DNA of 64,000 bases from Planosporangium mesophilum (lineage in GTDB: Bacteria > Actinomycetota > Actinomycetes > Mycobacteriales > Micromonosporaceae), in contig NZ_BOON01000027.1 of the NCBI RefSeq assembly GCF_016863255.1, positions 122,572 through 186,571 of the forward strand, given 5' to 3'. Below the pieces are notes generated by a model. The model was not told the origin of the DNA and made no database searches. It saw only the letters and a program-made list of their open reading frames with translations. Position 1 is the stretch's first letter; the number at the start of each line of letters is the position of its first letter. Both the position numbers and the translations under genes were made by a program. Shown here piece by piece: positions 35,277 to 42,867 of this stretch.

Positions 35277-35708
35277 TCAGGCCGACGGTTCGTGACGCTC
35301 GGTCTGGGGGATTCCGATGAACGCGGCGACGGCACGACGCAGGTCGGCGGGAGCGCCTTCGCTCGATAGCGGCGTCGTGCGCAGTACCTCGACCAGTCGT
35401 TCACGGTGACGCTCGGCGCCGTGCCATTGCTTGTCCGGGAGCCGGAGCACGGTGTAGAGCAGGTCGCCGGGGTAGTAGTCGCCCTCGGCAAGGGGATCGT
35501 CGGCCAGGACCGCCGCGGCCATCGGAACCAGGATCGGTACGGCGATCTGCTGACCGAGCAAGATCCGCAGGTCCTCGGTGGTGAACTCGGATAGCGGCTT
35601 TCGTCGAAGTGTCAGGCAACGCCGAACGAGGGCAGTGGCGTCGGGACCTGGATCGGGTTCCCGAACGCCCTCGATCTCTTCGATCGTGCTGGGGCTGAGG
35701 CGGTTCAC
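35277..35708 (-). CDS. CdiI-like contact-dependent inhibition immunity protein
   Basis: A 143-residue protein from GTG 35708: VNRLSPSTIEEIEG, then LVRRCLTLRRKPLSEFTTED and LRILLGQQIAVPILVPMAAA, then DPLAEGDYYPGDLLYTVLRL. The CHxLRRKPL-x-E-F/L-RxxxGQQ/EGDYYPGDLL pattern is that of the CdiI_3 immunity family. No toxin gene is adjacent. Upstream in the same frame is the tail of a dead transposase, so the GTG start is chosen by where homology begins; a transposon-supplied promoter is possible. It probably protects against a neighbour's toxin (orphan immunity). Confidence 0.75.
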   Translation of the reverse strand: MNRLSPSTIEEIEGVREPDPGPDATALVRRCLTLRRKPLSEFTTEDLRILLGQQIAVPILVPMAAAVLADDPLAEGDYYPGDLLYTVLRLPDKQWHGAERHRERLVEVLRTTPLSSEGAPADLRRAVAAFIGIPQTERHEPSA

Positions 35709-35756
35709 GATTGGCAGTGTCCCTGATGCAGTGGCGGCTGGTGCCGGTCGCCGTCG

Positions 35757-35906
35757 GGGTTCGGGTTTGTGGGCCTTGAAGCGTGTCGTGCGCGGGACCT
35801 CGATGATCAGCTCGTCGCGGTCGTGGGCGCGGAAGGTGGCGTCGGCGGTCTCGACGGTGACGGTGCGGCCGGCGTAGGCGATGCCGGCGTGGATGCGTTG
35901 CCCAGG
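35757..35906 (-). pseudogene. IS481-like transposase C-terminal tail
   Basis: The minus strand reads GQRIHAGIAYAGRTVTVETA, then TFRAHDRDELIIEVPRTT and FKAHKPEPRR. This is the C-terminal beta-rich tail of IS481-type transposases that follows the catalytic core. Everything before it is missing. It is in frame with, and directly upstream of, the CdiI-like gene. Confidence 0.7.
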
Positions 35907-36069
35907 CGTGGTACTGGTCGCTGCGGCGTCTGCTGCACTCTGATCACGGGAGCTTCGGGCCGGGCACAGGCCCACCGGCTCCAATTCCCCCGCTGCGCCG
36001 CCTCGTCGCAGTGCACCGGTGCTGCTCGGCGCAGGCTGGCACAAGCTTACCTTTGAAAAAGACGGCTTG

Positions 36070-36087
36070 CGCAAATGACAATTTGCG
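36070..36087. promoter_or_regulatory. Inverted repeat operator upstream of the ArsR gene
   Basis: CGCAAAT-GACA-ATTTGCG is a perfect 7-4-7 palindrome 13 bases before the ATG of the ArsR-family gene. Its size and place fit an autoregulatory ArsR/SmtB operator covering the start of transcription. Confidence 0.6.
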
Positions 36088-36100
36088 TTAGCATGAAGCC

Positions 36101-36448
36101 ATGCCTCCCTCGCTCGTGGCACCCGCCCCAGACCTCGACTCGGCCTTCGCTGCTCTCGGCGACCCCGTCCGTCGCGCCTTGGTGACTCGTCTCGCGCGGG
36201 GTGACGCCACGGTGGGAGAGCTCGCTGAACCGTTCGACCTGACCCCACAGGCGATCTCCCACCACGTCGGCGTGCTGCGGCGGTGCGGCCTGGTCGAGCA
36301 GCGGCGCGAGGGCACCAGGCGCCCCTGCCGGCTGAGGGCCGATCAGCTGGCGCTGCTAGGCACGTGGATCGACGACCAGCGCCGCGCCTGGGACGACCGG
36401 CTCGACGCCCTTGAGCAGCACCTCACTGACGACGGAGCGGTCCGTTGA
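36101..36448 (+). CDS. ArsR family transcriptional regulator
   Basis: A 115-residue winged helix with FAALGDPVRRALVTRLARGD, AEPFDLTPQAISHHVGVLRR (recognition helix, residues 45-65) and the wing LVEQRREGTRRPCRL. It has no Cys-x-Cys metal site (a single Cys in RRCG and one in RPCR), so it belongs to the metal-independent ArsR group usually paired with SRPBCC proteins. It overlaps the next gene by 4 bases (TTGA) and has a palindrome just upstream, so it probably represses its own operon. Confidence 0.9.
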   Translation: MPPSLVAPAPDLDSAFAALGDPVRRALVTRLARGDATVGELAEPFDLTPQAISHHVGVLRRCGLVEQRREGTRRPCRLRADQLALLGTWIDDQRRAWDDRLDALEQHLTDDGAVR

Positions 36449-36912
36449 CCGCCAGCTCAGAGCTCCGCGGCGACGAACTGATCGCTCAGCGCCACCTCCC
36501 GGCCGAACCCGAACTCGTCTGGGCCGCCTTCATCTCGCCGGCAAGCATCGCGGCGTTCTGGGGCGGTTCGCACGCCACCGTGCCCGCTGAGTCCGTGACC
36601 GTCGACCTGCGTCCCGGCGGCGAGTTCACGCTCGACACCCGCGCGCCGGACGGCGCGACCCGCCGGCTCCGGTTCGTCTACGTCAGCGTCGCCGCCCCGC
36701 ATGAACTCGTGTTCGACGAGCCCGTCACCGGCCTCCGCACAACCGTCAACGTCCGCCCCGCCGGCGGCGGCACGGATCTCACGGTCCACCAGCGTCGGCT
36801 TCCCCCTGAGCTCCGGACCGCCCAAGCGGCCGACGGGCTCGCCTCGATCCTCGACGCTCTCGCCGCACACCTGCGGCATTGCGATGCCACGCTCGGATGG
36901 AGAACGCCATGA
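36445..36912 (+). CDS. SRPBCC (AHSA1-like) domain protein
   Basis: A 155-residue START/Bet v1-fold protein: LIAQRHLPAEPELVWAAFIS, FWGGSHATVPAESVTVDLRP, GGEFTL and a C-terminal helix ASILDALAAHL. AHSA1-like SRPBCC proteins bind hydrophobic ligands and are routinely coupled to ArsR regulators. The start is TTG 36445, overlapping the ArsR stop; the ATGA overlap with the next gene completes a tightly coupled operon. Confidence 0.85.
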   Translation: MTASSELRGDELIAQRHLPAEPELVWAAFISPASIAAFWGGSHATVPAESVTVDLRPGGEFTLDTRAPDGATRRLRFVYVSVAAPHELVFDEPVTGLRTTVNVRPAGGGTDLTVHQRRLPPELRTAQAADGLASILDALAAHLRHCDATLGWRTP

Positions 36913-37265
36913 CGCAGCAGACCCAGCGCGATCTCGTCGCGGAGTACTTCGAAGGATTCCGGACGAGCGACCACCAGCGAATCCTCGCGACCCTCACCGA
37001 CGACGTCGAGTGGGTCATCCACGGCCACCGGACCACCTGCGGCAAGGCGGAGTTCGACGGCGAGATCGAGAATCCGGCGTTCACCGGCAGCCCCGAACTC
37101 GACGTCCAGCGTATCCACGAGGACGGCCCGGTCGTCGTCACCACCGGCGAAGGCCGCGGCGTCAGCGTCGACCACGGGCGGTTCCGGTTCGCCTTCAACG
37201 ACCTGTTCACGTTCCGCGACGGGCTTATCGCCCGCGTGGATTCCTACGTCGTCCCGCTGCCCTGA
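36909..37265 (+). CDS. SnoaL-like / NTF2-fold protein
   Basis: A 118-residue protein from ATG 36909 (overlapping the SRPBCC stop as ATGA): MTQQTQRDLVAEYFEGFRTS, ILATLTDDVEWVIHGHRTT, and a closing FAFNDLFTFRDGLIARVDSY strand pair. This is the NTF2 fold of ketosteroid-isomerase-like proteins. The last strand motif F-R-D-G-x-I-x-R is typical of SnoaL-like proteins. It is the third gene of the ArsR operon; its substrate is unknown. Confidence 0.85.
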   Translation: MTQQTQRDLVAEYFEGFRTSDHQRILATLTDDVEWVIHGHRTTCGKAEFDGEIENPAFTGSPELDVQRIHEDGPVVVTTGEGRGVSVDHGRFRFAFNDLFTFRDGLIARVDSYVVPLP

Positions 37266-37405
37266 GGTGGCGGCGACTCAGCGTTGCCAGCCACCCAATC
37301 GCACGGGAGCGCACTCGACTCCAGGTGGCCGGGCGGACAGCTCGGCCGGGTAGGCGGCAACGCCCGATCGGTCGGAGACGGCTGCGGGGTGATGCGGGGC
37401 AGCAC

Positions 37406-38485
37406 CTAGCTTCCTGTCTCGGCGGTGAGCAGGTAGTCGTCGGCGTCGGCACTCCACCGTAGGTCGACAGCTCCGGTGGTCGCCGCCGCCCTGCAGAACT
37501 GGAGAAAGCTGCGGTAGCCGAGCTTCTTCTCGCCGAAGTCGGGCCGTACCTTGCGCAGCTGATTCTTGAGGCCGGACAGCGGCACCGAGCCATCGCGGCC
37601 GGCCAGGTCGAGGATCACCGAGCGCAGCAGGTTGAACGCCTCCTCCCGGTCGCCCTGCTCGGGGAGCGTCACCTCAAGGTCGCCCCTGGCGGGGCCTTCG
37701 CTCAGCTCGACCACGTTCTGCGCGGCGAGGTGGCGCAAGAGCTCCCCGAAGGCGCGGAACCCATAGTCGGCTTCGTTGAATGTCGGGTCCTTCCTGAGCA
37801 GGGTCCGCTTGAGCGTCGAGGCGGTCACCGCACCGCTGGAACTGCCCTGGAGACCGGCCACGGTCTGGGCGACGAGGGCGGCGAGCCCGTCGGCATCGCG
37901 GCCGGATCCGTCCGCGGCCGCCTGGGGTTGGGATTCCTGCTCCGGCAATTGTGGTTCTGCCTGCGGGACACGGGCCGGACGGCCTCGCCGGATAGGCGCC
38001 GATGGGACCTCGACACCCTCCAGACGGTCGTAGTAGAGGAACTCGTCACACGCCGGCGGTAGCAGTGCCGAGGTCGAATTCTCCACGCCGACGCCGATGA
38101 CGCGCTTGTTGAGTTCGCGAAGCTTTTGCACCAGCGGAGTGAAGTCGCTGTCGCCGGTACCGAAGACGAACGTCGAGATGTAGTCACGCTCGAAGGCCAG
38201 CTCCAAGGCGTCCACGGCCATCTTGATGTCGGCGGCGTTCTTACGCGAAGCGCCCATGCGCTGCGGTATGTCGATGAGTTCGACGTGTGACCGGGTGAGC
38301 ATCCGGCGGTCCTCATCGAAGTACGACCAGTCGGCGTACGCCCGACGCACCACCACCCGCCCCCGCTCGGCGAGCGCATCCGCGATGGGCCGCAGGTCGA
38401 ACGTCATACCACCAAGGTGTTCGCGCGCACCGATCGCCAGATTCTCATAGTCGAGGAACAGGGCGATACGCTCTTCTTGATCCAC
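37406..38485 (-). CDS. NYN-domain RNase with two OST-HTH/LOTUS domains
   Basis: A 359-residue protein. The N-terminal NYN (PIN-like) nuclease domain, residues 1-150, has the acidic residues in RIALFLDYENLAIGAREHL, KNAADIKMAVDALELAF and FVFGTGDSDFTPLVQKLREL. Two LOTUS-type winged helices follow, near 215-275 (LKRTLLRKDPTFNEADYGFR) and 285-350 (LKNQLRKVRPDFGEKKLGYR), separated by a Pro/Gln-rich linker. The family degrades or processes RNA; LOTUS domains bind RNA or G-quadruplexes. GTG 38485 (VDQEERIALF) is the likely start, though its ribosome binding site is poor. It stands alone. Confidence 0.85.
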   Translation of the reverse strand: MDQEERIALFLDYENLAIGAREHLGGMTFDLRPIADALAERGRVVVRRAYADWSYFDEDRRMLTRSHVELIDIPQRMGASRKNAADIKMAVDALELAFERDYISTFVFGTGDSDFTPLVQKLRELNKRVIGVGVENSTSALLPPACDEFLYYDRLEGVEVPSAPIRRGRPARVPQAEPQLPEQESQPQAAADGSGRDADGLAALVAQTVAGLQGSSSGAVTASTLKRTLLRKDPTFNEADYGFRAFGELLRHLAAQNVVELSEGPARGDLEVTLPEQGDREEAFNLLRSVILDLAGRDGSVPLSGLKNQLRKVRPDFGEKKLGYRSFLQFCRAAATTGAVDLRWSADADDYLLTAETGS

Positions 38486-38552
38486 GCAGGTCAGCGTACG
38501 CCCGGCCACCCCCGGCGCGACGATCCCCCAGCACCGCGCCGGACGCATCTGA

Positions 38553-39461
38553 TCACGAGAGCACGGCGCGCATGCCCACCGCATCCTGTCCCGACTGGTG
38601 AATCGGTGACCCGACCGCGCCACGTTGGGTCGTCTGCCGTAGCCGTGCGACGAAGTCCAGGCCCAGCCGTTCGCCGTGCAGGTGACCGCCGACATCCGGC
38701 AGCCGCACCTCGATCCGGCGTTCCGGCCCCGACAGGTCCGATCGGGTGTCGATCGACACGACCGCCGGGAGGTTCTCGCTCGGGCCGGCCAGCCGGGCGG
38801 CGTAGACGCCGTCGGCCGGCATCGCCGCGCGGGGGTCGCACCGCAGGACCGCCGTGGGGTGGCAGTTCGCCCGGCCGCTCGGGGCGAGGATGCCCTCGAT
38901 CCGGTGCGGCCGGCCGAGCGCGGCCGCCGCCCCGGCGACGTCGCCCGCGGCGAGGCACGACCGGACGTACGTGGAGGAGAAGGTCGTCCGGTCCGCCACC
39001 ACCAGCGGCGCGCCCTCCACCCGGAACGTCCGGCCCAGCCGGTCGAGCAGGGCCACGTCTCCGGCCGCCCGGTGCCCGAACCGGAAGTTCTCGCCCACCA
39101 CCACCCAGGCTGCGCGCAGGTGTCCGACGAGCACGTCGCGGACGAACTCCTCGGCGGGCAGCCGGGAGAACTCCGGCGTGAACGGGATGACGCACAGCCC
39201 GTCCGCGCCCAGCGCCGCGATCAGTTCGGCCTTGCGCTCCAGGTGGGTGAGGATCGCCGGGTACGAGCCGGGGCGCGCTACCGCGGCGGGGTGCGGGTCG
39301 AAGGTCACGACGACCGACCGCAGCCCCAGGTGGCGGGCGCGCTCCACCGCCTGCCCGATGAGCGCCTGGTGGCCGCGGTGCACCCCGTCGAACATGCCGA
39401 TGGTAGCCACCGAGCGCCCCCACCCGGTCGGCGTCGCCTCGTACCCGTGCCAATGCTGCAT
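38553..39461 (-). CDS. RibF-like FAD synthetase with degenerate riboflavin kinase domain
   Basis: A 302-residue protein. Residues 15-185 are the FMN adenylyltransferase domain: VATIGMFDGVHRGHQALI (the HxGH-type site), VVTFDPHPAAV, WVVVGENFRFGHRAAGDVAL and FSSTYVRSCLAAGDV. The C-terminal part aligns with riboflavin kinase, but the glycine-rich G-F-P-T-A-N-like nucleotide motif reads RANCHPTAVLR, so kinase activity is doubtful. It starts at ATG 39461 with GAGGAGG just before, inside the stop of the MaoC gene, as the third gene of that operon. I infer local FAD supply for the nearby acyl-CoA dehydrogenase and flavin hydroxylases. Confidence 0.8.
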   Translation of the reverse strand: MQHWHGYEATPTGWGRSVATIGMFDGVHRGHQALIGQAVERARHLGLRSVVVTFDPHPAAVARPGSYPAILTHLERKAELIAALGADGLCVIPFTPEFSRLPAEEFVRDVLVGHLRAAWVVVGENFRFGHRAAGDVALLDRLGRTFRVEGAPLVVADRTTFSSTYVRSCLAAGDVAGAAAALGRPHRIEGILAPSGRANCHPTAVLRCDPRAAMPADGVYAARLAGPSENLPAVVSIDTRSDLSGPERRIEVRLPDVGGHLHGERLGLDFVARLRQTTQRGAVGSPIHQSGQDAVGMRAVLS

Positions 39462-39472
39462 GGTGATCCTCC

Positions 39473-40474
39473 TCAGGCGAGCACGGCGACGTAGCGCCAG
39501 TCGAGTACGTCGCGGGCATGGTCGGTGGCCGACTCCCTGGCCCGTACCAGCGACCACAGGTGGACCAGCCCGCCCCCGCCGGGCAGCGGCTCGGTGTTCT
39601 CCACCGTGACGGTGGAGAACAGCGTGTCGCCCTCGTGGACCGGGCCGGTGTGGTCGCAGCCGTGCCAGCCGACGACGGTCACGAGGTTCGGCAGCGCCCG
39701 GGTCGCCTGGGTCAGGGCGAGCCCGATGGTGTGCCCGCCGTAGACGAGCCGCCGGTCGCCCTCGGCGGCGGTCCGGTCGTGGTGGACGGCGGCGAGGTTG
39801 CCGGTCAGCCGGGCCAGCTCCGGCGCCGAGGAGACCACGTCACCGCCGTCGATCCGCCAGGTGGTACCGGCGTGGAGATCGGCGAAGTGCGGGCCGGCGA
39901 CGTGGTCGCGGAAGCCGGCGAGATCCCAGCCCGCCGTGACACCGGCCAGCACCGCCGGGCCCGGCGGCGTCCCGATGCCGGACAGGTCGTCGGCGTGGCC
40001 GGTCTGCGCCCGGGCATCCCGCAGCGGCAGCATCGCACAGCGCCAGAAGTCCAGGACGGTGCGGCCGTCCTGGTCGGTGGTCGTGATCCGCAGCGCCGCC
40101 AGGCCGGTCGGGCGCGACCGGTTCTGCTTGAGCCCCACCACCTCGGTCCTGGTGTACAGGGTGTCGCCGATCGAGGGGGCCCGTCCGAAGGCGAAACCCC
40201 GGTAGAAGAGGTTCGCCAGCACCCGCTGGGTGGCCAGGGTGGACTGTCCGATCGCGATGTCCCAGACGAGGGCGGGGTCGGCGAACCGTTGGTCGCCACC
40301 GGTCACCCGTCGCGACAGCCGCTCGTCCAGGGCGAGCCGCAGCCGGCTCCCCACGATCGCGTGGTGCGCGGCGGCGAGCCCGTCGGTCAGCGTCACGGCT
40401 GGGGCGGTGTCGAAGACGTCCCCGACCCGCAGGTCGTCGAGGTACGGTCCACCGACGACGAGTTCGGCGGTCAT
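39473..40474 (-). CDS. MaoC-like acyl-CoA hydratase (itaconyl/mesaconyl-CoA hydratase type)
   Basis: A 333-residue double hot-dog protein. The first half has YLDDLRVGDVFDTAPAVTLT and FYRGFAFGRAPSIGDTLYTR; the second has LARLTGNLAAVHHDRTAAEG (catalytic Asp/His region), RRLVYGGHTIGLALTQATRA and PVHEGDTLFS. This layout matches beta-methylmalyl-CoA dehydratases (Mch) and related itaconyl- or mesaconyl-CoA hydratases. It overlaps the CitE-like gene (ATGA), so hydration of an unsaturated C5-dicarboxyl-CoA and its cleavage are probably consecutive steps. Regiospecificity cannot be told from sequence alone. Confidence 0.75.
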   Translation of the reverse strand: MTAELVVGGPYLDDLRVGDVFDTAPAVTLTDGLAAAHHAIVGSRLRLALDERLSRRVTGGDQRFADPALVWDIAIGQSTLATQRVLANLFYRGFAFGRAPSIGDTLYTRTEVVGLKQNRSRPTGLAALRITTTDQDGRTVLDFWRCAMLPLRDARAQTGHADDLSGIGTPPGPAVLAGVTAGWDLAGFRDHVAGPHFADLHAGTTWRIDGGDVVSSAPELARLTGNLAAVHHDRTAAEGDRRLVYGGHTIGLALTQATRALPNLVTVVGWHGCDHTGPVHEGDTLFSTVTVENTEPLPGGGGLVHLWSLVRARESATDHARDVLDWRYVAVLA

Positions 40475-41355
40475 GGCCGCGCACCCACCTTCCTGGCCAG
40501 CAGCCGGCGGGCCCGCACCGCCACCGCCTCGTCGAGCATCTGCCCGTCGAGGGCGACGGCGCCGGCCCCACTCAGGGCGTCCAGGACGGCGGCGGCCCAG
40601 TCCAGTTCTTCCTCGGTGGGGGAGAAGGCCTCGTTCACCGCCGCCACCTGACGCGGGTGGATCGCCCACTTGCCGTCGAACCCCAGGTCGCGGGCGTGGC
40701 CGACTGCGGCGGCGAAGTCGGAGCCGGTGTCGACGCCGAGGTAGGGGCCGTCGATCGCCTGCAGCTCGTTGGTGCGCGCCGCCACCAGTACCGCGTCCTG
40801 GATCGCGAGCCAGGACGCCGGCTCGCCGGCCGTGGCGCCGGAGCGGCCGAGCGAGGCGGCGAGGTCGGCGTAGCCCAGGATCAGCGACTCCAGGCGGGGC
40901 GTCGCGGTGGCGATCTCGCGCAGGTTCGCCACCCCGGACGCCGATTCGATGAGCGCCTGTACGCCGATGGGCGCGTTCGTCCCCGCCTCGGCCCGCACGC
41001 CGTCGAGGAGGCGGTCGACGAAGGCGAGGTCGCCGGCGCTCTCCACCTTGGGCACCACGATGGACGACGGCGGTACCGGCGAGGCCGCCAGCTCCTGGAG
41101 GTCACGGTGGCACCACTTCGTCCGGGGCGCGTTCACCCGTATCGCGATCCGCGCGCCGTGCCGGCCGGCCTCGCGCAGGGCGGCCAGCACCGCGCGCCGG
41201 GCCTCGTCCTTGTGTGCCGGCGCGACGGCGTCCTCCAGGTCCCAGACCAGTTCGTCCGCGCCCGAGGTCCAGGCCTTGGACAGCTTGCGGTGGTCCGAGG
41301 CGGGTACGGACAGGCAGGATCGGCGGGGAGGAGGGGGGTGGTCGAACCGGGTCAT
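40471..41355 (-). CDS. CitE-like CoA ester lyase (malyl/citramalyl-CoA lyase type)
   Basis: A 294-residue TIM barrel of the HpcH/HpaI-CitE family. RRSCLSVPASDHRKLSKAW leads in, VWDLEDAVAPAHKDEARRAV holds the metal-binding Glu-Asp, RVNAPRTKWCHRDL the substrate Arg, and QALIESASGVANLREIATAT the second Glu. ATG 41355 begins the operon. Enzymes of this type cleave malyl-CoA, beta-methylmalyl-CoA or (S)-citramalyl-CoA to acetyl-CoA plus glyoxylate or pyruvate. The divergent CoA-transferase and MmgE/PrpD genes point to citramalyl-CoA, as in itaconate breakdown. Confidence 0.8.
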   Translation of the reverse strand: MTRFDHPPPPRRSCLSVPASDHRKLSKAWTSGADELVWDLEDAVAPAHKDEARRAVLAALREAGRHGARIAIRVNAPRTKWCHRDLQELAASPVPPSSIVVPKVESAGDLAFVDRLLDGVRAEAGTNAPIGVQALIESASGVANLREIATATPRLESLILGYADLAASLGRSGATAGEPASWLAIQDAVLVAARTNELQAIDGPYLGVDTGSDFAAAVGHARDLGFDGKWAIHPRQVAAVNEAFSPTEEELDWAAAVLDALSGAGAVALDGQMLDEAVAVRARRLLARKVGARP

Positions 41356-41443
41356 GGGAGACCTCGCTTCCATCCGCGGGGCGCGGGCGTGGCGGCGCAT
41401 GGACATGGCGGTGCCGCGGGAGGTGGCCGTGGCGGGCCCTCAA

Positions 41444-41457
41444 TTTGGCCTGCCAAT
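41444..41457. promoter_or_regulatory. Palindrome in the lyase-operon promoter region
   Basis: TTTGGCCTGCCAAT contains the perfect inverted repeat TTGGC-CT-GCCAA. It lies 89 bases upstream of the lyase ATG in the 306-base divergent gap. It begins TTTGGCC like the conserved 14-bp motif found at three other promoters here, but its right half differs, so it may be a weaker or separate site. Confidence 0.4.
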
Positions 41458-41541
41458 GTCGGAATCATGGTGCTCCGTTGGTCCGGTGTCAATCGTCATC
41501 ATGCGGCTCGTAACCCCTTCAGGGGCTAGAAATCGACTCCA

Positions 41542-41582
41542 TTGACCGGCACCACCGGCCTCCCTAATATGGCCGTACAAAT
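41542..41582 (+). promoter_or_regulatory. Promoter with overlapping TGGCCGTACAAA operator (MmgE/PrpD operon)
   Basis: TTGACC (41542-41547) and TAATAT (41565-41570) are spaced by 17 bases, a near-consensus housekeeping promoter. The operator-like TGGCCGTACAAA begins on the last base of the -10 (41570-41581) and would cover the transcription start. The same core occurs at 46097 and 47330. This placement is typical of repression. The gene begins 80 bases downstream. Confidence 0.7.
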
Positions 41583-41661
41583 CTGAGTCGTAGCTGACGT
41601 CGAGGTGCAGCGAGCCCGATGGAGCGCGTTACGACGATCCACGCCGGACCTCGGAGGCGTC

Positions 41662-42867
41662 ATGCCCAGCACCGCGGAATCCCTGGCCAGGTGGGCCTCG
41701 ACCCTGACACCGACCGACGACGACCTGGCGCTGGCGCAGCGTTCGCTGACCGACACCGTCGCCGTCACCCTGGCCGCGCGCGCCCACCCGCTGGGTCCGA
41801 TCGCGGCCGAGCTGCCCGACGCCGCGCGCTGGGCGGCCATGGGGCATGTACTGGACTTCGACGATCTGCACATGGAGTCCACCACGCACATCAGCGTCGT
41901 CATCGTCCCGGCCGTGCTGGCCGCCGGTGGGGACGCGCGCGCCTACCTGGCGGGGGCCGGGGTGATGGCGCGGCTGGGTGCGGCGCTCGGCTGGCGGCAC
42001 TACACGGCCGGCTGGCACGCCACCTGCACCGCCGGGGCGCCGGCGGCGGCGGTCGCCGCCGGGATCGCGCTCGGCCTGTCCGAGCGGGCTCTGGCCTCGG
42101 CCATCGCGCTGGCGGTACCGGCGGCCGGCGGCGTGCAGCGGTCCTTCGGCACCCACGGCAAGTCGTTGCAGGTGGGGTTCGCGGCCGAGGCGGGAGTGCG
42201 GGCCGCCCGGCTCGCCGCCCGTGGGGCCAGCGCCGACCCAACCGCGCTCGACCAGTGGATGGGCCTGGTGGGCGGCGACCCGCAGGCCGTCGGCCTGTCC
42301 GGCCCCGCGGTGCCCGGCGGGCTCGCGATCAAGGTCTTTCCGTGCTGCTACGCCATGCAGCGGCCGATCGCGACCGTACGCGAGATGCGCGAGCGCGCGG
42401 ACATCGATCCGGACCGGATCACGGCGATCACGGTGCGCACCCCGGCGGGCACCATCCACCCGTTGATCCATGACCGGCCGGACACGGGGCTGGAGGGGAA
42501 GTTCAGCCTGCCGTACTCCGTCGCCACCGCGCTGCTGGACGACTATCCGGGCTTCGCCGCCTTCACCGACGGGGCGGTCCGGCGCCCGGCGGCACGGGCG
42601 CTCATGGAGAAGGTACGGGTGGACCCGGCCCCCGGTGGCGACTGGCTGCTGGACGGAGACGTCGGTATCGAGATCGCGCTGGACTCCGGCGAGGTGGTGA
42701 CCGGGTCGATGAAGCACCCGCCCGGCTCGCCGGCGCGCCCGCCCGCGGACGCCGAGCTGGCGGCAAAGCTCGCGGACTGCGGCCCCGGCGTGCCGGACCT
42801 GCTGTCCACACCGGACTGGTCCACGGCCGGCAAGCTGCTCAGCGAACAGCTGAGGAGCCACGCATGA
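41662..42867 (+). CDS. MmgE/PrpD family protein
   Basis: A 401-residue protein of the 2-methylcitrate dehydratase / cis-aconitate decarboxylase superfamily. The helical domain includes LDFDDLHMESTTHISVVIVP (active-site D-D-x-H-M block) and AALGWRHYTAGWHATCTAGA. ATG 41662 has CGGAGG upstream. Its stop overlaps the CoA-transferase start (ATGA). Members act on C5-C7 tricarboxylates; itaconate-degradation clusters of pseudomonads also contain an MmgE/PrpD gene of unproved role. It may isomerise or dehydrate the pathway's entry acid. Confidence 0.85.
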   Translation: MPSTAESLARWASTLTPTDDDLALAQRSLTDTVAVTLAARAHPLGPIAAELPDAARWAAMGHVLDFDDLHMESTTHISVVIVPAVLAAGGDARAYLAGAGVMARLGAALGWRHYTAGWHATCTAGAPAAAVAAGIALGLSERALASAIALAVPAAGGVQRSFGTHGKSLQVGFAAEAGVRAARLAARGASADPTALDQWMGLVGGDPQAVGLSGPAVPGGLAIKVFPCCYAMQRPIATVREMRERADIDPDRITAITVRTPAGTIHPLIHDRPDTGLEGKFSLPYSVATALLDDYPGFAAFTDGAVRRPAARALMEKVRVDPAPGGDWLLDGDVGIEIALDSGEVVTGSMKHPPGSPARPPADAELAAKLADCGPGVPDLLSTPDWSTAGKLLSEQLRSHA

